Source: Firmicutes bacterium UBA3932 (GTDB lineage: Bacteria > Bacillota > Clostridia > Peptostreptococcales > Anaerovoracaceae). Taken from it: DNA of 22,056 nt. The stretch lies in assembly GCA_002385825.1 (NCBI GenBank), contig DGEG01000044.1:560-22615 (forward strand). The letters run 5' to 3'. Positions 14,039-22,056 of the stretch are shown here, piece by piece (the stretch's first letter is position 1; each line of letters opens with the position of its first letter). Position numbers and translations under genes: made by a program. The notes below the pieces were generated by a model, which had not been told where the DNA came from, did not search any database, and was given only the letters and a program-made list of their open reading frames with translations.

Positions 14039-16198
14039 ATGGGAATTAGCAAGATTCAAAAACGCAACGGTGAAATTGTCGACTACAACATTGCAAAGAT
14101 TAAAAACGCTATCTTTGCGGCAGCCCGGGCCGTAGGCGGACAGGATGAGTTGGAAGCCCAGCGATTGGCGTTGCTGGTGGAGGGAGTGCTTAACGAAACT
14201 TATCGGGCAAGTATTCCCACCGTGGAAGATATTCAGGATATCGTGGAAAAAGTTCTGATTGAAGAGGGGCACGCCAAAACCGCCAAAGCTTATATCCTCT
14301 ACCGGAAGGAGAGGGAGACGCTCCGCACCAACAACCTGTTCATGGATGCCGGACAGGTAATCGAAGAATACATATCCTTGGATGATTGGAGAGTCAACGA
14401 GAACTCAAATATGGCTTACTCCCTTCAAGGACTCAACAATCACATCGTAGAGTCCATCACACAAAAGTATTGGCTCAATAAAATTTATAGGAAAGAATTG
14501 AGAGATGCCCATATACAAGGTGATCTCCATATCCATGATCTGGGTCTTTTTGCGCCATATTGCTGTGGCTGGGATTTGGAAGACTTCCTGTTAAAAGGGT
14601 TCAAGGGCGCAAAAGGCAAGATTGAATCAAGACCGCCAAAACATTTTGAATCCGCCCTCATGCAGCTTGCAAACCTGCTCTTTACCCTGCAGGGGGAAGC
14701 GGCGGGAGCCCAGGCCGTTTCCAGCATAGATACATATTTGGCGCCGTTCATTTACTATGACGAGCTTGACTACAAACAGGTAAAGAAAGCGGTTCAACGC
14801 TTCATTTACAACCTTAACGTGCCCACCAGGGTAGGTTTTCAAACGCCTTTTACCAATATTACCCTGGATATTGTGCCTCATCCCCTCCTGAGGAACCAGG
14901 GAGTGATCATCGGCGGAAAGATGAAGGACAAGACTTACGGCGAGTTCCAAAAAGAGATGGATATGTTCAATACCGCCTATTGCGAGGTCATGATGGAAGG
15001 TGACGGAGCGGGCAGGGCGTTCAGCTTCCCCATACCTACCGTCAATATAACAAAGGACTTCCCGTGGGAATCGGAATCCGTGCATATGATCATGGAAATG
15101 ACGAGGAAGTTCGGCACACCCTATTTCGCAAACTTCATAAATTCCGATCTTTCTCCTGAAGACATCCGGTCCATGTGTTGCCGTTTGAGGCTGGACAATC
15201 GGGAACTTCGTCGCCGGGGCGGCGGGCTTTTCGGAGCAAATCCCCTCACCGGATCCATCAATGTGGTGACGCTGAACATGGCAAGAATCGGTTACCTGTC
15301 AAAAGATGTTCAGGAATTTAAGGCCAGGGTGCGAAAGCTGATGGAATATGCGAAAGAAATCTGCGATCGCAAACGTGAGATGCTGGAGAAATACATGGAA
15401 TCAGGCCTGTATCCTTATTCTCGTTTTTACCTGTCCCGGGTTAAAGAGGCAACCGGATCCTATTTCCAAAATCACTTTTCCACCATCGGCATAAACGGCA
15501 TGAATGAGGCATGTCTCAATCTGTTGGGTGTGGACATCACCACGGAAGAGGGTAACCAGTTTGCCGTGGAGGTCATGGATTATATGAACCGCGTAATTCA
15601 GCTGTTCCAGGAAGAATCGGGAACTCTCTGGAATCTGGAAGCTTCTCCGGCGGAAGGAACCAGCTATCGATTCGCAAGACTGGACAAGAAGCTCTATCCC
15701 AACATCATCACTGCAGGAAAAGACGAGCCCTATTACACCAATTCAACCCAGCTTCCCGTGGGCGCCACGGACGACATATTCGAGGCGATAGAACTACAGG
15801 AAAAGCTGCAGACATCTTATACCGGCGGAACAGTATTCCACGCATTTTTGGGTGAGCAGATTGACAACGCGGAAACCTGCAGTACTGCCATAAAGAAAAT
15901 CATGGAGAAAACATCCATACCTTATATAACCATCACTCCCACCTTCTCCATCTGTCCCGACCACGGGTACATTGCCGGTGAGAACTTTACTTGTCCCACC
16001 TGCGGGAAAGATGCAGAGGTTTGGACCAGAGTCGTTGGCTTCCACAGACCCGTTCAGTCCTGGAACAAAGGAAAGCAGGAGGAATACAAAGAGCGCAAGG
16101 AGTTTGATATTGTAGTCAGCCTGAAACATGTTGAACAAGAAGAGCCAAATTCAGCGCAGGAACCCGATCAGGAGATGGAGCTGACAATCACAGCATAA
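14039..16198 (+). CDS. nrdD: Anaerobic ribonucleoside-triphosphate reductase
   Basis: The class III glycyl-radical enzyme makes deoxynucleotides without oxygen. The 719-residue protein has an N-terminal ATP-cone (about 3-95), the 10-stranded catalytic barrel with C380/C381 (SMCCRLRLDN) and GGGLFGANPLTGSINVVTLN. A zinc site follows with C639, H642, C652 and C655, then the radical glycine at G667 (RVVGFH). A 52-residue tail follows the glycine, ending in an acidic, Gln/Glu-rich stretch. The start is ATG 14039 with GGGAGG at 14026-14031. The longer frame from TTG 13988 is rejected because its nearest ribosome binding site is about 17 bases away. nrdG follows after 18 bases. Confidence 0.95.
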   Translation: MGISKIQKRNGEIVDYNIAKIKNAIFAAARAVGGQDELEAQRLALLVEGVLNETYRASIPTVEDIQDIVEKVLIEEGHAKTAKAYILYRKERETLRTNNLFMDAGQVIEEYISLDDWRVNENSNMAYSLQGLNNHIVESITQKYWLNKIYRKELRDAHIQGDLHIHDLGLFAPYCCGWDLEDFLLKGFKGAKGKIESRPPKHFESALMQLANLLFTLQGEAAGAQAVSSIDTYLAPFIYYDELDYKQVKKAVQRFIYNLNVPTRVGFQTPFTNITLDIVPHPLLRNQGVIIGGKMKDKTYGEFQKEMDMFNTAYCEVMMEGDGAGRAFSFPIPTVNITKDFPWESESVHMIMEMTRKFGTPYFANFINSDLSPEDIRSMCCRLRLDNRELRRRGGGLFGANPLTGSINVVTLNMARIGYLSKDVQEFKARVRKLMEYAKEICDRKREMLEKYMESGLYPYSRFYLSRVKEATGSYFQNHFSTIGINGMNEACLNLLGVDITTEEGNQFAVEVMDYMNRVIQLFQEESGTLWNLEASPAEGTSYRFARLDKKLYPNIITAGKDEPYYTNSTQLPVGATDDIFEAIELQEKLQTSYTGGTVFHAFLGEQIDNAETCSTAIKKIMEKTSIPYITITPTFSICPDHGYIAGENFTCPTCGKDAEVWTRVVGFHRPVQSWNKGKQEEYKERKEFDIVVSLKHVEQEEPNSAQEPDQEMELTITA

Positions 16199-16216
16199 CA
16201 AGACCGGGAGCGAAAA

Positions 16217-16897
16217 ATGAAAATTGCAGGAATAGTAAAATCATCATTAATCGATTATCCTGGAAAAGCATCCACCGTTTTCTTTCTCGGTGGATGCAAC
16301 TTTAGGTGCGGTTATTGCCATAATCCGGAATTGGTGCAGGGATACGGCAATGAAATTGATCCTGAAGAACTGTTTGATTTCTTAAAAAAGCGAAAGAGAT
16401 TTTTGGATGGAGTATGCATTTCCGGTGGAGAACCAACACTACATAAAGAACTGCCGGAATTTGTGAAGGAGATAAAGGAGTTAGGTCTTGCCGTTAAGCT
16501 GGACACCAATGGCACCGAGCCGGATATGCTGAGAGACTTGATTGAAAAGGGCCTGGTGGATTATGTGGCCATGGATATCAAGGGCCCTGCCTATAAATAC
16601 GAGCAGATAGCAAGAAGTCCGGTAAATCTGGGGAATATAAAGGAAAGCGCAAAGCTTCTTACTGATGCCCGGAGCCGGGAAGGGTTTTCTTGCGAATTTC
16701 GGACCACCGTATGCAGGGAGCTGCTTTCGGCAGAGGATATAGAAAGGATGATTGCGGAATACCCGGAGGCGCCTCCGTGGTATTTGCAGCGCTTTTATAA
16801 CCCGGGCAATATTCTGGATAATGAAGGTATCTATTCTGCATACAGTTCGGAAGAAATGGAAGAGCTGGGGAGGCGGTTATGCGTCAACGTAAGGTAA
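16217..16897 (+). CDS. nrdG: Anaerobic ribonucleotide reductase activase
   Basis: This is a radical SAM enzyme that installs the glycyl radical on NrdD. The 226-residue protein has the iron-sulphur motif CNFRCGYCHN (C27, C31, C34), the SAM-binding GGEP (in VCISGGEPTLHKE) and DTNGT. It belongs to the longer class III activase type, with VDYVAMDIKGP in the middle. GGGAG at 16207-16211 supports ATG 16217. Adjacency to nrdD makes the partner clear; otherwise it could be read as a generic glycyl-radical activase. The 3' end overlaps trmB by 19 bases. Confidence 0.92.
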   Translation: MKIAGIVKSSLIDYPGKASTVFFLGGCNFRCGYCHNPELVQGYGNEIDPEELFDFLKKRKRFLDGVCISGGEPTLHKELPEFVKEIKELGLAVKLDTNGTEPDMLRDLIEKGLVDYVAMDIKGPAYKYEQIARSPVNLGNIKESAKLLTDARSREGFSCEFRTTVCRELLSAEDIERMIAEYPEAPPWYLQRFYNPGNILDNEGIYSAYSSEEMEELGRRLCVNVR

Positions 16898-17532
16898 AAA
16901 ACGAAGCCATAAGATTGGCGGCTGTTGAGTATTTGCAAATAAAAAACGGCCAGGAAATCCTCGGGCGTTGGCGAGATTTCCTGAAAGAAAAAAACCATGA
17001 CTTTACCGGAGGTATTTTCCTGGAAATAGGTTGCGGGAGAGGGCATTTTCTCGCCTCCATGGGTGAGGCAAATCCCAATCATTTTTATCTGGGAGCAGAG
17101 GGAAGAAGCAGCGTAGTGCTTAAGGCTATGGAATTGATTCAGGAAAAAGAGCTTGCCAATGTGCTGTTTATTCCCGAATTCATCTTAGATATAGAAAGCT
17201 ATTTCGCAGAGGGTGAGCTTACTGGTATTTATCTCAACTTCAGCGATCCCTGGCCGAAGAAGCGGCATACTAAGCGGAGGCTCACCAATAGGAAATACCT
17301 TGCCGGATACCGGCATGTCCTTGCGCCGGGCGGCTTTATTGAATTCAAGACAGACAGCGATGAGTTCTTTGATTTTACATTGGAAGAATGCAGCGAGGCG
17401 GGACTGACTGTTGAGGAAAGCACAAGAGATCTGCACAATACGGATTTGCCTGCTCGACTGGTCACCACCCAATACGAAGAACTTTTCCGTTCCCTTGGAA
17501 AACCTATCCACTATTGCAGGATTCGCGTCTGA
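16879..17532 (+). CDS. trmB: tRNA (guanine-N7)-methyltransferase
   Basis: TrmB methylates G46 in the variable loop of tRNAs. The 217-residue protein has SAM motif I LEIGCGRG (48-55; the family usually has GKG), then YLGAEGRSSVV. The hallmark LNFSDPWPKKRHTKRRLT follows (119-136, catalytic Asp123), with GGFIEFKTDS and TQYEELFRSLGKPIHY at the C-terminus. ATG 16879 lies within nrdG and is preceded by GGGGAGG at 16868-16874. The overlap suggests it shares the nrd transcript and so would follow the same NrdR control, which is an inference. Confidence 0.93.
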   Translation: MRQRKVKNEAIRLAAVEYLQIKNGQEILGRWRDFLKEKNHDFTGGIFLEIGCGRGHFLASMGEANPNHFYLGAEGRSSVVLKAMELIQEKELANVLFIPEFILDIESYFAEGELTGIYLNFSDPWPKKRHTKRRLTNRKYLAGYRHVLAPGGFIEFKTDSDEFFDFTLEECSEAGLTVEESTRDLHNTDLPARLVTTQYEELFRSLGKPIHYCRIRV

Positions 17533-17613
17533 TTCTTTTGATTTGCGGTCTGTTGCAATTTAAGGTCTGATGCTATAGAATTTTTTTAACAAACAGAAAA
17601 CGGAGATAATAGC

Positions 17614-20600
17614 ATGTGCTTTACCCATCTGCATACTCATACGGAATACAGTCTTTTAGATGGGGCTGCCGATATTAAATCCTTGGTGGCAAAAGCAAAG
17701 GAGCTCAATATGGATGCTCTTGCCATTACAGACCACGGAGTGATGTTCGGCGTCATCGATTTCTATAAAGAGGCAAAAAAGCAAGGTATCAAGCCCATCA
17801 TCGGCTGTGAGGTCTATACGGCGGCCAGGTCTATGGCGGACAGGGATCCGGAAAAGGACAAACATCAGGGCCATTTGGTGCTGTTAGCAAAAGACCGGCA
17901 AGGTTATAAAAACCTGATGAAGATTGTGTCCGCCGGTTATACGAAGGGGTTCTATTATAAACCCAGGGTTGACAAGGAACTGCTTAGACGCTATAGCGAA
18001 GGCCTCATAGCTCTTTCCGCCTGCCTGGCGGGAGATATTCCGGCAAAGCTTTTAAACGATGATTACGAAGGGGCAAAAGCCGAAGCATTGGAATATCTTG
18101 AGATTTTCGGAGAGGGGAATTTCTACCTGGAGATCCAGGATCAAGGGCTGGAGGAGCAATACAAAATTTTGCCTTACATGAAGCGGTTGCGGGAGGAAAC
18201 GGGTATTCCTTTTGTGGCGACAAACGACGTTCACTACGTAAACCGGGAGGATGCGGCCCACCACGATATTTTGCTTTGCATACAGACCGGAAAGACGGTG
18301 GACGATCAGGACAGGATGAGGTTCCCCAACGACCAATTCTATCTGAAATCCGAAGAAGAAATGGCTCGGCTTTTTTCCGATATCCCGGAGGCCCTGGAAA
18401 ATACTGCTCGCATTGCAGACGCATGCAACGTGGAATTTCAGTTTGGAGAGCTTCATCTGCCGGAATTTAAGGCACCGGAGGGCAAAACAAACAAGAGCTA
18501 TCTCCGAGAGCTTTGCATGGCCGGACTTATAGAACGCTACGGTGAGCCGGACACTGCTTTGCTGCAGCGGCTGGAGTACGAACTGAACACGATTGAGTCT
18601 ATGGGCTATGTGGAGTACTTCCTTATAGTCTGGGACTTCATCAATTACGCTAAGAGCAAAGGAATTATGGTAGGTCCCGGCCGCGGTTCCGCTGCCGGCA
18701 GCATCGTTGCATATTGCCTTCACATTACCGACATCGATCCGATCAAATACGGACTCATCTTTGAACGCTTCCTCAACCCGGAGCGCATCAGCATGCCGGA
18801 CATTGATATTGATTTCTGCTTTGAACGAAGGGGCGAGGTCATCGATTACGTAGTGGAAAAATACGGAGCTGACAAGGTGGCCCAGATCATCACTTTCGGC
18901 ACCATGAAAGCGAAACAGGCCATTCGGGATGTGGGCAGGGCCATGAACATGAGTTACGCAGAAGTCGATGCCATTGCCAAGAAGATTCCCTTCGACCTGA
19001 AAATGACCATCGACAAAGCTTTGGAAATGAATCCGGAGCTTCGGGAGGATTACGATAACAACAAACAGGTGCGCACTCTCATCGATACGGCAAGAGCCTT
19101 GGAGGGAAAATCTCGCCACGCCTCGACCCATGCTGCGGGAGTGGTCATTACAAAGGAAAGCATCGATGAGTATGTTCCCTTGTACCTGGCGGAAAAAGGC
19201 ATCGCGACCCAATTTCCTATGGGCATCATAGAAGAGCTGGGTTTACTTAAAATGGATTTTTTGGGGCTGCGAAACCTGACTGTGATTCGGGACGCTCTGG
19301 AAATGATCGAAGCCAATCACGGTGTTCGCATCGATTTTTCGAAAATGGAGTTTGATGATGCGAAGGTTTACGAATTGATAAGCAGTGGCAATACCCTGGG
19401 CGTATTTCAATTGGAGAGTTCAGGCATGCTTCAGTTCATGATGAATCTCCGGCCGGATTGCTTCGAAGACATCGTGGCGGGAATATCCCTCTATCGCCCC
19501 GGCCCCATGGCTTCCATACCTACATATATCGAAAATAAGAAGAATCCTCAGAACATCAAATATATACATAAAAGCCTCGAACCCATCCTTTCCGTAACCT
19601 ATGGCTGCATGGTCTACCAGGAACAGGTCATGCAGATAGTGCGGGACTTGGCAGGATATACTTATGGTCGCAGCGACCTGGTTCGCCGGGCAATGAGCAA
19701 GAAAAAGCGGGATGTAATGGAGCAGGAAAAGCAGTACTTTATATACGGAAAGGACGATGATTCAGGCAAACCCGAAATCATTGGGTGTATACGCAACGGC
19801 ATCCCGGAAAAGGCTGCCGAGGAAATTTACAGTCAGATGGAAAGCTTCGCGGAATACGCATTCAATAAGTCTCATGCGGCGGCCTATGCGGTGCTCGCTT
19901 ACCAGACGGCTTACTTAAAGGCTCATTACCCGGTTGAATTCATGGCGGCTCTCATGGGGAGCGTTATCGGGGACTCCGGGCAGATTGCAAAATATATTCG
20001 GAACTGCAAAGAGATGAATATAGAAGTGCTGCCGCCGGATGTGCTGGTAAGTGAAAAGAAATTTACCGTACACGACGGAAAGATTCGATTCGGGCTGTTG
20101 GGTGTAAAAAACGTGGGAGAAGGTGTGGTGGATGCCATCATTCGTATGCGTGAAAAACACCAGCCGGAGGATTTCTTTTCCTTTATCCACCATATCGACG
20201 TAAGGGAGATAAACAAAAAAGCCATTGAGAGCTTGATTAAAGCCGGAGCCTTTGACAGTCTCAACAAAAACAGGGCACAACTGATGGCCATCTATGAGAG
20301 CGTCATAGAAGCGGCACAGTGTGACAGTAGGAAGACCATCGAAGGCCAACTGTCCCTTTTCGAACAGAACGACGACATCATGCGTCAATGCAACCCGGTG
20401 GAACAGCTTCCGCAAGTGGAAAACTTCTCCCATGAGCTTCTCATCGCCATGGAAAAGGAAATGCTGGGTGTCTACGTAACGGGACATCCTCTCGACGCTT
20501 ATGAGGATCGCATCAGTGAAATCCAGACCGTTACTTCCGAGGAACTGTCCCACAGTGAGGAAGGCGACATGAGCAAGGACGGAATGAACGTGACGGTGGC

Positions 20601-21075
20601 GGGAATTATAAGCGGTATGAGAACTTTGATCACGAAGAAGAACAACATCATGGCCTTTGTGCAGATTGAAGATTTATACGGCGAAATAGAGCTGGTGGTC
20701 TTCCCCAACGTATACGAACGTCACAGGGATTTGCTCGAAGAGGACAGGATTATCGTTGCCAAAGGAGTTGTAAACTGCAAGGAAGAGGAGCCCCCCAAGA
20801 TACTGGCGGATAAAATCTTCGCCATCGAAGAATATGGAGTGGCAAGGGGACAAAGGCCGGTTAAGATTCGCATTCCCGATTCAATGGATGAAGAAGCGGC
20901 GTTACATGATATTAAAAATCTGTTATGTCATTATCCCGGCGACTGTCCGGTTCTGGTTTTTGGCGCCGCGTCGGGAAGGTGCTACAAGGTGGATACGAAG
21001 CTGTGGGTGGATCCTTCCGAGGATTTTTGCCGTGAACTTGAGGCGTTCATCGGCAAGGAGAATATAAAGCTGTAA
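17614..21075 (+). CDS. dnaE: DNA polymerase III alpha subunit
   Basis: This is a replicative C-family polymerase of the DnaE type. The 1153-residue protein opens with a PHP domain (HLHTHTEYSLLDGA, ITDHG). It continues with GPGRGSAAGS and the catalytic PDIDIDF (D398, D400), with a third Asp in KMDFLGL (D548). The fingers segment (YRPGPM, AFNKSHAAAYA) follows. Late regions are a helix-hairpin-helix (INKKAIESLIKAGAFDSL), an OB fold near 985-1065 and a C-terminal tail. Size and order match the E. coli DnaE class and not PolC. ATG 17614 follows ACGGAGA at 17600-17606. The 81-base gap after trmB contains no clear promoter or terminator. Confidence 0.96.
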   Translation: MCFTHLHTHTEYSLLDGAADIKSLVAKAKELNMDALAITDHGVMFGVIDFYKEAKKQGIKPIIGCEVYTAARSMADRDPEKDKHQGHLVLLAKDRQGYKNLMKIVSAGYTKGFYYKPRVDKELLRRYSEGLIALSACLAGDIPAKLLNDDYEGAKAEALEYLEIFGEGNFYLEIQDQGLEEQYKILPYMKRLREETGIPFVATNDVHYVNREDAAHHDILLCIQTGKTVDDQDRMRFPNDQFYLKSEEEMARLFSDIPEALENTARIADACNVEFQFGELHLPEFKAPEGKTNKSYLRELCMAGLIERYGEPDTALLQRLEYELNTIESMGYVEYFLIVWDFINYAKSKGIMVGPGRGSAAGSIVAYCLHITDIDPIKYGLIFERFLNPERISMPDIDIDFCFERRGEVIDYVVEKYGADKVAQIITFGTMKAKQAIRDVGRAMNMSYAEVDAIAKKIPFDLKMTIDKALEMNPELREDYDNNKQVRTLIDTARALEGKSRHASTHAAGVVITKESIDEYVPLYLAEKGIATQFPMGIIEELGLLKMDFLGLRNLTVIRDALEMIEANHGVRIDFSKMEFDDAKVYELISSGNTLGVFQLESSGMLQFMMNLRPDCFEDIVAGISLYRPGPMASIPTYIENKKNPQNIKYIHKSLEPILSVTYGCMVYQEQVMQIVRDLAGYTYGRSDLVRRAMSKKKRDVMEQEKQYFIYGKDDDSGKPEIIGCIRNGIPEKAAEEIYSQMESFAEYAFNKSHAAAYAVLAYQTAYLKAHYPVEFMAALMGSVIGDSGQIAKYIRNCKEMNIEVLPPDVLVSEKKFTVHDGKIRFGLLGVKNVGEGVVDAIIRMREKHQPEDFFSFIHHIDVREINKKAIESLIKAGAFDSLNKNRAQLMAIYESVIEAAQCDSRKTIEGQLSLFEQNDDIMRQCNPVEQLPQVENFSHELLIAMEKEMLGVYVTGHPLDAYEDRISEIQTVTSEELSHSEEGDMSKDGMNVTVAGIISGMRTLITKKNNIMAFVQIEDLYGEIELVVFPNVYERHRDLLEEDRIIVAKGVVNCKEEEPPKILADKIFAIEEYGVARGQRPVKIRIPDSMDEEAALHDIKNLLCHYPGDCPVLVFGAASGRCYKVDTKLWVDPSEDFCRELEAFIGKENIKL

Positions 21076-21148
21076 AAGCGGGAGAGCAACCCTGCCCTCC
21101 AAAAAATAACTTCGAATTTAAAACTAATCGACAAGGAGATGGCGGAAA

Positions 21149-22056
21149 ATGAAAACAATAGGCGTATTGACCAGCGGCGGAGACGCTCCGGGCATGAACG
21201 CCGCCATACGGGCGGTTGTAAGAGGGGCCATCTATAACAAACTTAAAGTCTATGGCATTCGCCGCGGCTTTGAAGGCTTATTGGAAGGTGACTTTGAGGA
21301 AATGGAGGTCTCCTCCGTATCGGATATCATCCAGCGTGGAGGGACCATACTGCGCACGGCAAGGAGCGAGGAATTCATGGAACCTTCCGGGTTTAGCAGG
21401 GCTTTGAATATGCTGGAGAACTTTGAGATAGACGGACTTGTAGTGATCGGGGGAGACGGATCGTTAAGAGGCGGACTTGAGTTGTCCCGGGCAGGCATCA
21501 AAGTGATGGGCATTCCCGGAACTATCGACAACGATCTGGCGTATACAGATTACAGCATAGGTTTTGATACTGCAGTGAACACCGTGCTTTCTTCCATAAG
21601 CAATATCCGCGACACCTCTTCTTCTCACGGGCGCTGCACGGTGGTAGAGGTGATGGGGCGCGATTGCGGCAACATCGCCCTTCATGCCGGCCTTGCGGGT
21701 GGCGCCGAATGCATACTCGTACCTGAAGAGGAAGTGGACATCAATAAAATATGCCGGAAAATCATACAGGGAAAAAACAGGGGAAAGCTTCACAACTTGA
21801 TTCTCCGTGCGGAGGGAGTAGAGCTTGGAACCACGGAATTGGCTGAAATTATAGAACGGCGCACCGGATTGGAAACCAAGGTGGTAGTCCTGGGTTACAC
21901 GCAAAGAGGCGGATCGCCCACAGCCAGAGACCGGAATTTAGCCAGCCTCATGGGGTACCGGGGAGTGGAACTCCTCCTTGCCGGCAGTGAAAGCAGAGCT
22001 ATAGGAATCCGTGGTTCGGAAATTATGGATATGGATCTTTTCTCTTATACACATCT
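21149..22056 (+). CDS. pfkA: ATP-dependent 6-phosphofructokinase (partial, 3' cut)
   Basis: This enzyme phosphorylates fructose 6-phosphate to fructose 1,6-bisphosphate in glycolysis. The visible 302 codons start MKTIGVLTSGGDAPGMNAAI. They include GGDGS (101-105, where Gly104 marks ATP use, not pyrophosphate) and TIDND (125-129, catalytic Asp127). MGRDCG and LGYTQRGGSPTARDR follow. The frame is still open at the window end; a typical PfkA is about 320 residues, so few are missing. ATG 21149 follows AAGGAGAT at 21133-21140. The loop after TIDND reads LAYTDYSIGFDT where IPGTDYTIGFDT is common. It follows dnaE, a frequent pair in clostridia. Confidence 0.95.
   Translation, partial: MKTIGVLTSGGDAPGMNAAIRAVVRGAIYNKLKVYGIRRGFEGLLEGDFEEMEVSSVSDIIQRGGTILRTARSEEFMEPSGFSRALNMLENFEIDGLVVIGGDGSLRGGLELSRAGIKVMGIPGTIDNDLAYTDYSIGFDTAVNTVLSSISNIRDTSSSHGRCTVVEVMGRDCGNIALHAGLAGGAECILVPEEEVDINKICRKIIQGKNRGKLHNLILRAEGVELGTTELAEIIERRTGLETKVVVLGYTQRGGSPTARDRNLASLMGYRGVELLLAGSESRAIGIRGSEIMDMDLFSYTH

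Noticed and set aside
18052..19212. Long minus-strand ORF of 386 codons inside dnaE
   Set aside because: It is the antisense shadow of a conserved polymerase gene with no recognisable domain or start signals.
21076..21148. Terminator between dnaE and pfkA
   Set aside because: Only a four-pair GGAG/CTCC stem can be drawn and there is no following T-run.

Overview
The window looks like the chromosome of an anaerobic Clostridia-class member of the Bacillota. The grounds are a Gram-positive style spc/alpha ribosomal cluster, zinc-ribbon forms of Adk, S4 and L36, strong AGGAGG-type ribosome binding sites, an anaerobic (class III) ribonucleotide reductase, an energy-coupling factor (ECF) transporter near rplQ, and a GrdX-like protein typical of amino-acid-fermenting clostridia. 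No phage, insertion sequence, CRISPR array or broken gene was recognised. Nearly all reading frames belong to known housekeeping families.

Positions 31-4995 hold the end of the spc/alpha ribosomal operon: adk, map, infA, rpmJ, rpsM, rpsK, rpsD, rpoA and rplQ, closed by an intrinsic terminator. Three junctions inside it carry RNA hairpins. The strongest is a 16-bp stem just before rpsM.

Positions 4996-7300 are a junction zone. It has a tRNA-Pro(CGG) gene on the minus strand with its own promoter and terminator, and an inverted partial copy of that tRNA's 3' end. It also has a minus-strand gene fusing a MerR regulator to a degenerate methyltransferase-like domain, and a divergent GrdX-like gene. 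In Bacillus the ECF genes follow rplQ directly, so this zone interrupts a familiar gene order.

Positions 7319-13790 hold a small unknown gene. A second unit then has its own sigma-A-like promoter: an unknown lipoprotein, ecfA1, ecfA2, ecfT, queT (queuosine-precursor S component) and an L,D-transpeptidase, all adjacent or overlapping. A cytoplasmic parvulin gene ends at a long hairpin terminator.

Positions 13790-22056 hold an nrdD promoter region with two candidate NrdR boxes whose centres are exactly 32 bp apart, followed by nrdD, an nrdG-type activase, trmB (overlapping nrdG), dnaE and the 5' part of pfkA, which runs off the window end.

I found no clear new multi-gene system. The best leads are the MerR/zinc-ribbon/methyltransferase-like fusion, the lipoprotein tied to the ECF-QueT operon, the structured rpsM leader, and the inverted tRNA remnant at the synteny break.
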